This document shows, piece by piece, positions 1-9,193 of a stretch of DNA of 64,000 bases (positions within the stretch are counted from its first letter, which is position 1; each line of letters opens with the position of its first letter). A program made the position numbers and the translations under genes. The notes beneath the pieces are model-generated. The model ran no database searches. It saw only the letters and a list, made by a program, of their open reading frames with translations, and was not told the origin of the DNA. This DNA comes from Bacteroidota bacterium (GTDB taxonomy: Bacteria > Bacteroidota > Bacteroidia > Chitinophagales > Chitinophagaceae), in the NCBI GenBank assembly GCA_028875875.1, contig JAGWUV010000025.1, forward strand, positions 1 through 64,000, in the 5' to 3' direction.

Positions 1-939
1 ATTAACAGTTATGCTTTTATTGTTGTTATTGTATGGTCTTCTTTTAACAGGTTAAGTCCACAATTGATCCATCGGTTGCTTACTTATTTAAAAATAGCGG
101 CTATTTATCTTACAGGAGTAGTGCTGGTAGCGCATTTGCGGGGAGGTATTTCATACAATACGGAAAGTAATTTCGGTTCAAGTAATGGAATGGCGCCGGT
201 ACAACTAAGCGGTTATTTAGGATTGGGAAGTATATTACTCATCTTCTCTTTTTTAAATCCGGAGGAAGCCAAGTATCGGTGGTTAAATATTATTCTGTTC
301 ACTGTTTGTACAACAGTAATGATACTTACCTTCTCAAGAGGAGGTTTGTATTTTCTTGGAATTATTATCATTTTATACGCTTACTTCAACAAAGCAAGCT
401 TGGGTAGTTATGTAAAGTTTTTATTCATTATACCCTTTGGAATCCTCATTTATTATTTCGTGATCAATCAAACACAGGGAACAATAGCCAAACGTTATCA
501 AAAGAAAGGTTCCTCTAACAGGGATGTATTGGTAATGGCAGGTTTCAAACTATTTTTAGATGATCCGGTTATTGGCGTTGGTACAAGTAATTACAGTACG
601 CAGGTGGTTAAACGCCGCTATTTCGACCAGGTTTCTACAGCTCATAATGAGTTTGTGAGAGCCATAGCTGAACATGGGATTATCGGGTTGGTTACTTACT
701 GGGGATTTTTCATTGCTACTTTCATAAACATTTGGAGAAGGCATGGTCCGCAGAAAGAGTTCTCTTTATATTTCCTTGTCTTGTTTTGTTTGATAGTGGT
801 GCATAACGGATTAAAAATATCTATACAACACTTGCTGGTGATGATGGCTGTTGCCAACCCGAATGTTGAGTATATCAGATACAAATTAAAACATGTTAGA
901 AAAGCCGGTACTGCAACTAGCCAGTTACAAACATCTTGA
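1..939 (+). CDS. O-antigen ligase/polymerase (Wzy_C family), 5' truncated
   Basis: The reading frame is open from base 1, so the start lies outside the window; the first internal start-like codon (TTG at 64) is probably not the real start. The product is a polytopic inner-membrane protein with hydrophobic helices separated by short loops. It has an FSRGG motif in a membrane segment and, near the C-terminus, a large loop with GVGTSNYS and AHNEF, then EHGIIGL. That pattern is typical of the Wzy_C domain found in O-antigen ligases and Wzy polymerases, which join lipid-linked oligosaccharides on the periplasmic side. It heads the polysaccharide locus and overlaps the next gene by 47 bases. Ligase and polymerase cannot be told apart by sequence; polymerase is the better guess given the glycosyltransferases that follow. 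Confidence 0.8.
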   Translation: MNSYAFIVVIVWSSFNRLSPQLIHRLLTYLKIAAIYLTGVVLVAHLRGGISYNTESNFGSSNGMAPVQLSGYLGLGSILLIFSFLNPEEAKYRWLNIILFTVCTTVMILTFSRGGLYFLGIIIILYAYFNKASLGSYVKFLFIIPFGILIYYFVINQTQGTIAKRYQKKGSSNRDVLVMAGFKLFLDDPVIGVGTSNYSTQVVKRRYFDQVSTAHNEFVRAIAEHGIIGLVTYWGFFIATFINIWRRHGPQKEFSLYFLVLFCLIVVHNGLKISIQHLLVMMAVANPNVEYIRYKLKHVRKAGTATSQLQTS

Positions 940-1546
940 TGCTATTGCATCGTGCCACATGCAGTGCTTTCCTGAATCTTTATCAACGAGGTTGGGAAAA
1001 AGGTATGTGAAAAAAACGTTTGAATGGTTTTTAACTGGCACAAGCCGTTTTTTATTTTTCCTGGAAGATAATAGAACAGTGGCAGGATATTGTGGCGGAT
1101 ATATTCCTAAAGAAATAGGTGAAGGAAGTAGCAGCGGGATGTTGCAATATGCCTTTACTGAAGCGCTAAAAGGTATTATACGAAAGCCGTGGTTGTTGGT
1201 GCATAAGGAGGTAAGGCCTATGTATCCTTTTCTTTGGAAGAATATTAGTCGTAAAATTTTCAAGCAAAAAGCTAAGCTAAGTGCAACAGATAAAGCGGCG
1301 AGCTACTATACAAAAAGTGCAGGGCTCGTTGTAATTGGGGTTGCTCCTGTTTATCGGGGTACACAAGCTTTTCCTTTGTTGATGAATTTTTTTGATGAAC
1401 AGGTAAAAGCAAATGGTTTATTGCAGTCTCACTTATCTGTAAAGAAGAATAATCCAAGAGCTATTAAGGCATATAAAAAAATGAACTGGCAAATAATAGA
1501 AGATCATTCTTCTACTTATGTCATGCAAAAGCAGTTGATGCATTGA
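893..1546 (+). CDS. GNAT family N-acetyltransferase
   Basis: This 217-residue protein has the GNAT layout: an N-terminal strand-helix start (the HMQCFPESL part), a central strand, and an acetyl-CoA-binding motif A near residues 143-160 (VIGVAPVYRGTQAFPLL). A C-terminal NNPRAIKAYKKMNW segment is the usual GNAT end. The ATG at 893 is kept despite overlapping the upstream gene by 47 bases, because the N-terminal GNAT strand would be lost with a later start. Its place inside the polysaccharide locus suggests that it acetylates an amino sugar or a precursor, possibly the 4-amino sugar made by the downstream genes. That substrate is inferred only. Confidence 0.75.
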   Translation: MLEKPVLQLASYKHLDAIASCHMQCFPESLSTRLGKRYVKKTFEWFLTGTSRFLFFLEDNRTVAGYCGGYIPKEIGEGSSSGMLQYAFTEALKGIIRKPWLLVHKEVRPMYPFLWKNISRKIFKQKAKLSATDKAASYYTKSAGLVVIGVAPVYRGTQAFPLLMNFFDEQVKANGLLQSHLSVKKNNPRAIKAYKKMNWQIIEDHSSTYVMQKQLMH

Positions 1547-2589
1547 ATAATAAGCCAAAAATATTGATAACAGGTTTGTTTCTCTCTCCTGCAAACCAGC
1601 ATAAAATATATCGTACTGCGGCAGATCAGTTAGCTGAAGTTTTATTGTTGCAGGGGTATAGTGTCATTAAAACATCAACTATTGTTACTCCTTTTTTGCG
1701 TTTGTTAGATACGGTAAGCACTATTTTGATTAAAGCAGCACGTTATAATATTGCCATCGTTCCTATGTATGGAAGTATGCGGGGAAAAATATTAGAAGGT
1801 GCAGCTTTATTTTTTTTAAAGCTCTTAAGAAAGAAGATTATTCTTGTATTACATGGAGGTTCTATTCCCGATAAATTAAAAGTTAATCCTGCTCCTTTCC
1901 TAAAGTTGATGCAAAGGGCAGATATTGTAGTATCTCCATCAACTTTCATAGCACAGGCTGTTCAGCCTTATGGTATTGATTGCAGAATAATTGAAAATGT
2001 TGTGAAGCTCGATGATTATATTTTTCACAAAAAAGAGTTGTTCAGGCCAAAGCTTTTCTGGATGCGAACTTTCGAAGATGTATATAATCCATTGATGGCT
2101 GTTCATGTATTTAATTTGTTATACAAAAAATACCCTGAAGCTAGTATGGTAATGGCAGGCCGCGATGTTGGAATGCTGGAGCAAACCAAATTACTGGCAA
2201 AAGAACTGGGGGTATTAGACCAAATCGATTTTCCAGGATATATTTCCCTTGAACAGAAAAATGATTATGCTAACGATTATGATATTTATATCTGCACAAA
2301 TACTATTGATAATGCTCCTGTTACGATAGTAGAAATGATGGCACTAGGATTACCCATTGTGAGTACCAATGCCGGAGGAATACCGCATCTTGTAAAAGAT
2401 GGTGTTGATGCTTTATTGGTAGATATAAATAATCATGAGCAAATGATGAATGCGATCAATGCTATCATTCAATCTAATGTATTTGGGAAACGGCTGGTTC
2501 AGAATGCAAGAGCCACGGCCTATAAGTTTGGTGCATATAAGGTTACTGAAAAATGGGAGCAAGCTTTTAATGAACTTTTAAGCTCCTGA
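1543..2589 (+). CDS. Glycosyltransferase family 4 (GT-B fold)
   Basis: The 348-residue protein has the two-domain GT-B arrangement of the GT4 (GlgA/WaaG-like) retaining transferases. The N-terminal half has a VLHGGSIPDKL motif near the domain junction. The C-terminal half contains the donor-binding EX7E-type region: NAPVTIVEMMALGLPIVST followed by AGGIPHLV. No signal peptide or membrane helix is evident, so it should act on the cytoplasmic face. A TTG start at 1543 overlaps the upstream TGA (TTGA), which is why this start was chosen. The donor and acceptor sugars cannot be read from sequence. Confidence 0.85.
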   Translation: MNNKPKILITGLFLSPANQHKIYRTAADQLAEVLLLQGYSVIKTSTIVTPFLRLLDTVSTILIKAARYNIAIVPMYGSMRGKILEGAALFFLKLLRKKIILVLHGGSIPDKLKVNPAPFLKLMQRADIVVSPSTFIAQAVQPYGIDCRIIENVVKLDDYIFHKKELFRPKLFWMRTFEDVYNPLMAVHVFNLLYKKYPEASMVMAGRDVGMLEQTKLLAKELGVLDQIDFPGYISLEQKNDYANDYDIYICTNTIDNAPVTIVEMMALGLPIVSTNAGGIPHLVKDGVDALLVDINNHEQMMNAINAIIQSNVFGKRLVQNARATAYKFGAYKVTEKWEQAFNELLSS

Positions 2590-2678
2590 CCGATTAATCT
2601 AAGTTTTAGATCCATTCAAATGAATTAAAAACAATAAAAATATAATATAGGCGTTATTTGTTCCAAGAAGTTAAAAAA

Positions 2679-3515
2679 ATGCTGGTATCAGTTCTAATCA
2701 GAAATTTAAATGAAGCACACGCCCTGAATATTTGTCTTAAAGCGTTGCAATTACAAAAGGTAAATTTTGAGTATGAAATAGTAGTGGTGGATAATGAAAG
2801 TGAAGATGATTCTGTTGCCATTGCAAAGAGTTATGGATGCAGGGTGATAACCATGGCCCGTAAAGAATTCACTTATGGGAGGGCAATTAATTTCGGGATA
2901 GAGCAGTGTAAAGGCGAGTTTGTACTTCTACTAAGTTCTCATGTGTTTTTATTGAATGATAATTTTTTGCAGGAAGCGATCATGCATTTTGAAGATAACA
3001 ATATTGCAGGTTTAAGATTTACAAGCTCTGGTAGTCATGGTAGTGTAGGAGGATCATTATTGTATGGACCACGAGTAATTAATTGGGAATCAGAAGAAGG
3101 TGATGTATATAATATCTGGATGTATGGAACAGTAAATAACTGTGCCTTTATAAGGAAAAAAGTATGGGAACAATTTAAATACGATGAAAAAGTTTTTTAT
3201 GCTGAAGATAAAGTGTGGGCTTACCATGTAATGAAAGCAGGCTATTCAATTAAAGTAAATATTCCTTTGTTCTATTTATATCATAAACAAATGACCCGTA
3301 AACAAGTATTGGTGAAAAGAGCACAGGAAGAAGCCTCCTTTATATTAACAACAGGCAAACCTTACAGGGCTTATCCGGATGATGTTGGCCACAGGCTGGC
3401 ACATGTATACAAACAAGTAAGAGGATTTATTTACAGAACTGATGCATATTTCAGAACACGCAGGCTGGTGAAGAAAATTTTGAAAGATGAATTAGACAAT
3501 TTCAATATTGAATAA
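2679..3515 (+). CDS. Glycosyltransferase family 2, SSH variant (paralogue 1)
   Basis: A 278-residue GT-A fold transferase. It has the N-terminal SVLIRNLNE strand, VVVDNESEDDS, and the KEFTYGRAINFG segment found in one GT2 subfamily. At the position where most GT2 enzymes carry the metal-binding DXD there is SSH (LLLSSHVFLL). An acidic AEDKVW motif sits near residue 182. The ATG at 2679 is preferred to an in-frame TTG at 2658, because it gives exactly the same length and N-terminus as the paralogue at 4852-5688. The two copies flank another GT2 gene, which suggests duplication and possibly two similar linkages in the repeat unit. Confidence 0.85.
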   Translation: MLVSVLIRNLNEAHALNICLKALQLQKVNFEYEIVVVDNESEDDSVAIAKSYGCRVITMARKEFTYGRAINFGIEQCKGEFVLLLSSHVFLLNDNFLQEAIMHFEDNNIAGLRFTSSGSHGSVGGSLLYGPRVINWESEEGDVYNIWMYGTVNNCAFIRKKVWEQFKYDEKVFYAEDKVWAYHVMKAGYSIKVNIPLFYLYHKQMTRKQVLVKRAQEEASFILTTGKPYRAYPDDVGHRLAHVYKQVRGFIYRTDAYFRTRRLVKKILKDELDNFNIE

Positions 3516-3533
3516 ATAAAATTTGAGGGTGCT

Positions 3534-4817
3534 ATGTACGCTGATCCTGAACAAATATTTATTCCTTTTGAAATAAAAAATCTTCAGTTGAGAGATTTCC
3601 CTTATCATCTGCCGAAAGATTATTTCAAGGGACCGGTATACTGGAACTTTTGGAATGGAGATGTACCTCTTGGAAGCCTGATGATTCAAAAGTCTGTTTT
3701 TAACGGCGAGAACTTTTTTATGAGTGATATGAAGCGAGTGATCGCTGCAGCCGTACATCATTATCAAGTGAAAAATAAGGCCGAAGAATATTCGTGGGCT
3801 GTAGATTTTGAGCGAAAAGATTTTGATTCTTTCCGGGAATATATTTTGAAAGTAACTGCATGGAGTGAACCCTTACCCTTAGAAAGGGAACTTCCGTTAT
3901 CCGTGATTATATGTACTGCCGGCAGACCATCTGATCTTAGTAATTGTTTAGAATCGTTAGCCTCTATGCATTATGTACCCAAAGAAATAGTTGTGGTAGA
4001 TAATGCACCGGGTAATCCGAAGATGAAGGAAATTACAGGCTTATATCATCATGTAAAATTGATTGAAGAGCCAAGAAGAGGGTTGGATATTGCAAGAAAT
4101 ACGGGATTGCGTTGTGCTTCACAGGAGATCATTACTTATGTTGACGATGATGTGAAAGTTCATCCGATGTGGTTATATCATGTTTGGAAAACTTATGAAG
4201 ATGAAAAAGTAATGGCAGGAACGGGTTTGGTATTACCTGCGGAGATCAAGCATTTTTCTCAATATCTATTTGAGTGTTTCTGGACCTTTAACAGAGGATA
4301 TATTGATCGTTTTTATACACCTGATTTTTTAGAAGAGAATTTATCAGCAGGGCCGCCTGTGTGGAAGATAGGAGCGGGAGCCAATATGAGCTTCAGACGC
4401 TCATTTCTTTTAAGGTGTGGTGGTTTTGATGAGAGATTAGATGCAGGCGCTGCAGGTTGCAATGGAGATTCAGAATGTTGGTTCAGAATATTAAAAAATG
4501 GGGGTAAAATTCATTATAATCCCAGGGCAGTAAACTGGCATTATCACAGGGCTGATAAAACTGCCTACTTTAACCAGATCTATTCTTACATGAAAGGCTT
4601 TACTGCAGCCGCATTGATACAACAGAGACAATTGAGCGATGCAGGATACAAAAAACATTTATTTGTAACCTTACCCAAATTCTATAAACAAGTGCTTACG
4701 GAACGTGGGGAATATTATCAGCTTAGAAAAGTAACTGCATGGTCTGAAATAAAGGGTATTGTAGCTGGAACATGGTATTACATGAGGCATAGAAAGCCTA
4801 AGCTCCTTACTGCATAA
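3534..4817 (+). CDS. Glycosyltransferase family 2 with extra N-terminal domain
   Basis: This 427-residue protein has about 115 residues of unassigned sequence first (aromatic-rich, with KGPVYWNFWNGDVPLG), then a GT2 domain from about residue 118. The GT2 part shows SVIICTAGRP, VVVDNAPGN, the metal-binding motif YVDDDVKV, and a GGFDERLDAGA segment followed by DSECWFR. These are the usual donor, metal and acceptor-side motifs of an intact inverting transferase. It starts 18 bases after the upstream stop and sits between two closely related GT2 genes, so it is surely part of the same operon. The N-terminal domain may bind acceptor or a partner, which is inference. Confidence 0.85.
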   Translation: MYADPEQIFIPFEIKNLQLRDFPYHLPKDYFKGPVYWNFWNGDVPLGSLMIQKSVFNGENFFMSDMKRVIAAAVHHYQVKNKAEEYSWAVDFERKDFDSFREYILKVTAWSEPLPLERELPLSVIICTAGRPSDLSNCLESLASMHYVPKEIVVVDNAPGNPKMKEITGLYHHVKLIEEPRRGLDIARNTGLRCASQEIITYVDDDVKVHPMWLYHVWKTYEDEKVMAGTGLVLPAEIKHFSQYLFECFWTFNRGYIDRFYTPDFLEENLSAGPPVWKIGAGANMSFRRSFLLRCGGFDERLDAGAAGCNGDSECWFRILKNGGKIHYNPRAVNWHYHRADKTAYFNQIYSYMKGFTAAALIQQRQLSDAGYKKHLFVTLPKFYKQVLTERGEYYQLRKVTAWSEIKGIVAGTWYYMRHRKPKLLTA

Positions 4818-4851
4818 GATTGATTGCTTATCATTATTGTAAACTTTTTGC

Positions 4852-5688
4852 ATGCAATTATCTGTTCTGATTAGAAATCTAAATGAAGCTGATGATCTGC
4901 GGATTTGTTTGTGTGCCCTACGTAAGCAGAAAACTAATTTTGATTTTGAAATTATAGTTGTTGATAATGAAAGTGATGATCATTCGGTTGAAGTAGCAAA
5001 ACAGTTCGATTGCAGGATAATTAATCTGCCCCGCAAAGAATTTACTTACGGAAAAGCTTTGAATATAGGGATAGCAGCTTGTACCGGGGAGTTCATTCTT
5101 ATTCAAAGTTCTCATGTGTACTTGCTTAGTGATTATTTTCTTCAAAGTATCCCATTCTATTTTTCTTCAGATAAAACGATCGCAGCATTAAGATTTGTAA
5201 GCACTTCATCTGCGCCAACTATAAAAAATGCAATACAAAATGGAGAGCGTATCATGAGTATGGAATCAGAGAATGGAGATATTGAAAAGATATGGCTACA
5301 TGCTCCTGTAAATAATTGTGCTGCTATTAGAAAAAGTGTTTGGGAAAAATATACTTATAATGAGTCTGTATTTTATTCGGAAGATAAAATATGGGCTTTT
5401 ACTGTTTTGAAAGCCGGGTTTAAAATAAAAACAAATGTTCCTTTATTTTATCAATACCATAAGTTAATGAACAGAGACCAAATGCTGCGTAGGCGTGCTT
5501 TGGAAGAAGTTGCTTTTAAACTGGTAACAGGGAAGGCATATAGGTATTATCCAGGATCTTTTTTTGAGAAAACCAAATACTTGTACCGCCAGTTAAGGGC
5601 AACAATTTTCAGAGTGGGGGCTTTGTTTAAAACACAGGCAATGGTAAAGGAAATCTATCAAAAAGAGAAAGACCGGTTTATTTTCTGA
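4852..5688 (+). CDS. Glycosyltransferase family 2, SSH variant (paralogue 2)
   Basis: A 278-residue GT-A protein that can be aligned end to end with the product of 2679-3515: both share SVLIRNLNEA, VVDNES, RKEFTYG, SSHV, VNNCA, EDK and a C-terminal LVTGK/LTTGK region. As in the paralogue, SSH replaces the DXD motif. No membrane segment is seen. Divergence is spread evenly, so the duplication is old rather than recent. Together with the other GTs it should add one sugar of the repeat unit on the cytoplasmic face. Confidence 0.85.
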   Translation: MQLSVLIRNLNEADDLRICLCALRKQKTNFDFEIIVVDNESDDHSVEVAKQFDCRIINLPRKEFTYGKALNIGIAACTGEFILIQSSHVYLLSDYFLQSIPFYFSSDKTIAALRFVSTSSAPTIKNAIQNGERIMSMESENGDIEKIWLHAPVNNCAAIRKSVWEKYTYNESVFYSEDKIWAFTVLKAGFKIKTNVPLFYQYHKLMNRDQMLRRRALEEVAFKLVTGKAYRYYPGSFFEKTKYLYRQLRATIFRVGALFKTQAMVKEIYQKEKDRFIF

Positions 5689-5712
5689 ACTGCTACTGCT
5701 GCTGCATAAAAT

Positions 5713-7656
5713 ATGACTAATCAACCTTTAGTAAGTGTAATTATTTGCTCTTATAACCACGCAGTTTTCTTACCAGATGCCATTAATAGTATATTGTACC
5801 AGGATTATCCTGCTATTGAAATTATGGTGGTAGATGATGGTTCTACGGATAATACGGCTGAAGTGGTAAAAGCTTTTCCTCTGGTAAAATATTTTTATAA
5901 AACCAATGCGGGTTTAGCAGCAGGAAGAAATACAGGAATAGAAAAAAGTACCGGAGAGTACCTTGTTTTTCTTGATGCTGATGATTGGCTGTTACCGGGA
6001 GCCATTCGTATCAATGCACAAAAGCTTGAAGAAAATCCTGAAGTTGCTTTTGTTTCAGGAGGGCATATTAGTGTAGACATGAATGGTGATGTATTGAGTG
6101 TGGAAAGAAAGAAAATTGAAACAGATCACTTCAAAGCATTAATTCAATTCAATTACATAGGGATGCACGCTACTGTTATGTACAGAAAGTTTGCATTAAC
6201 GTATTATCCTTTTGATCCTGCGTTGAAAGGATGTGACGATTATGATTCCTATTTGGCGGTTGCTGCAAAGTTTCCTGTTTTGCATCATACTCAAATCATT
6301 GCTGCTTACCGCAAGCATGATAACAATATGTCCGGGAATCTTGATTACATGCTGCAAACGGTATTGAATATTCATCAAAAGCATACTGCTAAACTCGCAT
6401 CCTCTTTTAGTGGAACCATTGCAGACGGTAGAAAGAACTGGATCAATTATTACAGTAGTAAAGCATGGAAAAGATTAACAGGTAGTACAGCCTTCTTTAG
6501 TTCAGATAAGCGATCCTCTTTTTTATTTTTAGCAAAATATAATCCTGCTCAAATTAAAAGTTATATCATTGGAACTTATCGCAGAAGCTGGTTGAAAAAG
6601 CAGATAAAGCATATTTTTCCTTTTTTAAAATCGAAAAATAAAAGACATTATATATCTGATGCACGTTCATTGATGAATGAACCACCTATTGTTTTGATGT
6701 ATCATAAAATTGGAGAAACTATTTCTGATCCCTGGAGTTTATGTATTTCTGAGAAGCATTTTGAACAACAACTAGAATGGTTAAAAAAAAATAAAAAAGT
6801 AATTTCTGTTGCTGAGCTTGAAAAGCAACTGGAGAATAATACACTTGAGAATAATACGGTAGTATTAACTTTTGATGATGGATATGAAGATAATTTTTCG
6901 GTTGCTGTTCCTCTACTAAGCAAATATCAATTGCCTGCAACTTTTTTTATTGTATCCGGTATGCTTAACGGAGAAACTGGGGGATATTATTTTTGGGATG
7001 CATTACAAACGATATTTCTGGAAACGGAAAAACTTCCTTCTACTATTGCGATCAAATTGTATAGAGGTACAGTAAAAGTATTGTCTGGTGATGATCTTCC
7101 CGATGAAGCCACAAAGCATTGGTCTGTTTTTTCAAAGCCTTTTAATAAAAGAACCAAAGCCTTCTATAAGTTATGGCTTATGATTCGCAACCTTTCTTTG
7201 CAAGATCAAAAAAATATTGTTGAGCAAGTTTTAAATCAGTTGTCAGGAGAACAGGTATTGGGAGAACAATCATTAATTGCTACACTTCAGCAAGTGCAGG
7301 ATGTTCTCAAAAACCCACTAATAACATTAGGTGCACACACAGTTACCCATCCTGTATTGCCGGCATTTTCATTGCAAGAACAATTGAACCAGTTGAGTAA
7401 TGCAAAAGATGCTTTAGAAAAAATAGTAGGCAAAGAAATTCGCTATTTATCCTACCCTTATGGTGAATGCGATACAGCCACAATAAATATAGCAAGAGAA
7501 GCAGGTTTCAAACTTGCATTTACAACAGCCTGCAATTTTATTAATGGTTCGTCCGATCATTTCGCTATTGGAAGGTTCCAGGTAAAGAACTGGAACGCCA
7601 ACGAGTTAGCAATGCAAATGCAGCATTGGTGTATTAAGCATCGATGTGTTAACTAA
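5713..7656 (+). CDS. Fusion of GT2 glycosyltransferase and polysaccharide deacetylase
   Basis: The 647-residue protein has two catalytic domains. Residues 1 to about 230 are a GT2 domain with SVIICSYNHA, VVDDGSTDNTA and the intact metal motif FLDADDW. From about residue 325 onward is a NodB-type carbohydrate esterase domain. It shows TFDDG at 386-390 (catalytic base and metal Asp), HTVTHP at 542-547 (metal His pair) and YLSYPYGE at 579-585. About 150 residues separate the first two motifs, an insertion seen in some deacetylases of polysaccharide loci. No signal peptide or membrane helix is visible, so both activities appear cytoplasmic. A coupled transfer and de-N-acetylation of one amino sugar is a reasonable inference. 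Confidence 0.85.
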   Translation: MTNQPLVSVIICSYNHAVFLPDAINSILYQDYPAIEIMVVDDGSTDNTAEVVKAFPLVKYFYKTNAGLAAGRNTGIEKSTGEYLVFLDADDWLLPGAIRINAQKLEENPEVAFVSGGHISVDMNGDVLSVERKKIETDHFKALIQFNYIGMHATVMYRKFALTYYPFDPALKGCDDYDSYLAVAAKFPVLHHTQIIAAYRKHDNNMSGNLDYMLQTVLNIHQKHTAKLASSFSGTIADGRKNWINYYSSKAWKRLTGSTAFFSSDKRSSFLFLAKYNPAQIKSYIIGTYRRSWLKKQIKHIFPFLKSKNKRHYISDARSLMNEPPIVLMYHKIGETISDPWSLCISEKHFEQQLEWLKKNKKVISVAELEKQLENNTLENNTVVLTFDDGYEDNFSVAVPLLSKYQLPATFFIVSGMLNGETGGYYFWDALQTIFLETEKLPSTIAIKLYRGTVKVLSGDDLPDEATKHWSVFSKPFNKRTKAFYKLWLMIRNLSLQDQKNIVEQVLNQLSGEQVLGEQSLIATLQQVQDVLKNPLITLGAHTVTHPVLPAFSLQEQLNQLSNAKDALEKIVGKEIRYLSYPYGECDTATINIAREAGFKLAFTTACNFINGSSDHFAIGRFQVKNWNANELAMQMQHWCIKHRCVN

Positions 7657-7696
7657 TTTTTATTTTTAGATTCATCAGTATTAGAATATTATCGTA

Positions 7697-8713
7697 ATGG
7701 AAAAAATAAAGTTCGCAATTATAGGTTGTGGCCGCATTGCACAAAGGCATGCTGAACATATCCATGCATTCGGTTCATTGATTGCGGTTTGTGATATAGT
7801 GGAAGAAAAGGCTAAACAACTGTCTGAAAAATATCACTGCAAATGGTATGCATCGGCGGAAGAAATGTTGAGCAATGAAAAAATGATACAAGTAGTATCG
7901 GTTTGTTCACCTAACGGCTTGCATGCAAAGCACAGCATACAATCATTGCAGGCAGGTTTTCATGTATTGGTAGAGAAGCCCATGGCCTTAACTGTATATG
8001 ACTGTGGTGAAATGATCAAAGCGGCAGAAAAAGCCAACAGGCGATTATTTGCCATTAAACAAAATCGCTTTAATCCACCGGTTGCCGCAGTAAAAGATGC
8101 CATTGATAAAGGAATATTTGGAAGGATATACAGTATTCAGCTTAGTTGTTTTTGGAACAGGAACAAAGATTATTATGAAAACTCATGGAAAGGAACAAAA
8201 ACATTGGATGGGGGTACACTCTTCACACAATTCAGTCATTTTATTGATTTGTTGTATTGGATGATGGGCGATGTGAAAAGAGCGTATGCGCTTACGGGTA
8301 ATTTTGCTCATGAGGGCATTATTGAGTTTGAAGATACAGGCGCCATTGCATTAGAGTTTTATAGCGGCGTTATTGGAACCATTAATTATACAGTGAACAG
8401 TTATAAAAAAAACATGGAAGGCTCACTCACCATATTTGCAGAGAAAGGAACGGTGAAAATTGGTGGGCAATATCTGAACGAATTAGAATACCAGTGTATT
8501 GAAGATTTCGAATTTAAAGATCTTCCTGAAGGTAAGGGGCCTAATAATTATGGCAATTATGTAGGATCGATGAGTAACCATGATAAGGTATATCAAAACC
8601 TGATTGATGTGTTGCAAAACGGTACTTCTATTTCAACCAATTCTTTTGAAGGATTGAAAACAGTTGAGATCATTGATAAAATTTATCAGTCAGCCAAACA
8701 ATTAAATCCATAA
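7697..8713 (+). CDS. Gfo/Idh/MocA family sugar oxidoreductase (WbpB-like)
   Basis: The 338-residue protein starts with the NAD(P)-binding Rossmann motif AIIGCGRIAQRHAEH and carries the family EKP motif in HVLVEKPMALT near residue 100. The C-terminal half is the mixed sheet substrate domain. It overlaps the start of the hexapeptide acyltransferase (TAATG) and is followed by a DegT aminotransferase. This order matches WbpB-WbpD-WbpE, which oxidise, aminate and acetylate the 3-position of a UDP-hexuronic acid. No UDP-GlcNAc 6-dehydrogenase (WbpA) is in the window, so the exact sugar is not settled. Confidence 0.85.
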   Translation: MEKIKFAIIGCGRIAQRHAEHIHAFGSLIAVCDIVEEKAKQLSEKYHCKWYASAEEMLSNEKMIQVVSVCSPNGLHAKHSIQSLQAGFHVLVEKPMALTVYDCGEMIKAAEKANRRLFAIKQNRFNPPVAAVKDAIDKGIFGRIYSIQLSCFWNRNKDYYENSWKGTKTLDGGTLFTQFSHFIDLLYWMMGDVKRAYALTGNFAHEGIIEFEDTGAIALEFYSGVIGTINYTVNSYKKNMEGSLTIFAEKGTVKIGGQYLNELEYQCIEDFEFKDLPEGKGPNNYGNYVGSMSNHDKVYQNLIDVLQNGTSISTNSFEGLKTVEIIDKIYQSAKQLNP

Positions 8714-9174
8714 TGGATCCTAAAATTTACCAGGCATCTGTTCGTGATGTACAATTAGGTGAGCAGGTTACCATCGTAGCACCTTGTAATTTATATGAAT
8801 GTACGATCGGTGCCCATAGTTTTATCGGCCCTTTTACCGAAATACAAAAGGGCGTTGTAATAGGGCAGCACACTAAAGTACAATCACACAGTTTTATTTG
8901 TGAGTTGGTTACTATAGGCAATCATTGTTTCATTGGTCACGGTGTAATGTTCGTGAATGATTTATTTACAAAAGGTGGACCAGCAGGCGGCGATACTTCT
9001 TTATGGAAAAAAACAAATATCGGTAATCATGTTTCCATAGGTAGCAATGCAACGATTCTTCCAGTCAATATTTGCGATCATGTAGTAATAGGTGCAGGTA
9101 GTGTGGTGACAAAGAACATTACAAAGCCTGGTGTTTATGCTGGTAATCCTGCTAAAATGCTGAGAGAATTATAA
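8713..9174 (+). CDS. Hexapeptide-repeat sugar N-acyltransferase (WbpD/QdtC-like)
   Basis: A 153-residue left-handed beta-helix protein with repeated [LIV]-G-x4 turns (for example TIGAHSFIG, VIGQHTKV, TIGNHCFIG, NIGNHVSIG, VIGAGSVVT) and the usual C-terminal GVYAGNPAKMLREL end. Such proteins trimerise and use acetyl-CoA to acylate amino sugars. The ATG overlaps the upstream stop codon, which implies translational coupling. By context it should acetylate the 3-amino group installed by the following aminotransferase. The alternative is an enzyme for a dTDP-3-amino-3,6-dideoxyhexose, as in the Qdt/Fdt pathways. Confidence 0.85.
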   Translation: MDPKIYQASVRDVQLGEQVTIVAPCNLYECTIGAHSFIGPFTEIQKGVVIGQHTKVQSHSFICELVTIGNHCFIGHGVMFVNDLFTKGGPAGGDTSLWKKTNIGNHVSIGSNATILPVNICDHVVIGAGSVVTKNITKPGVYAGNPAKMLREL

Positions 9175-9193
9175 ATTATCCTTATTGAAATAT

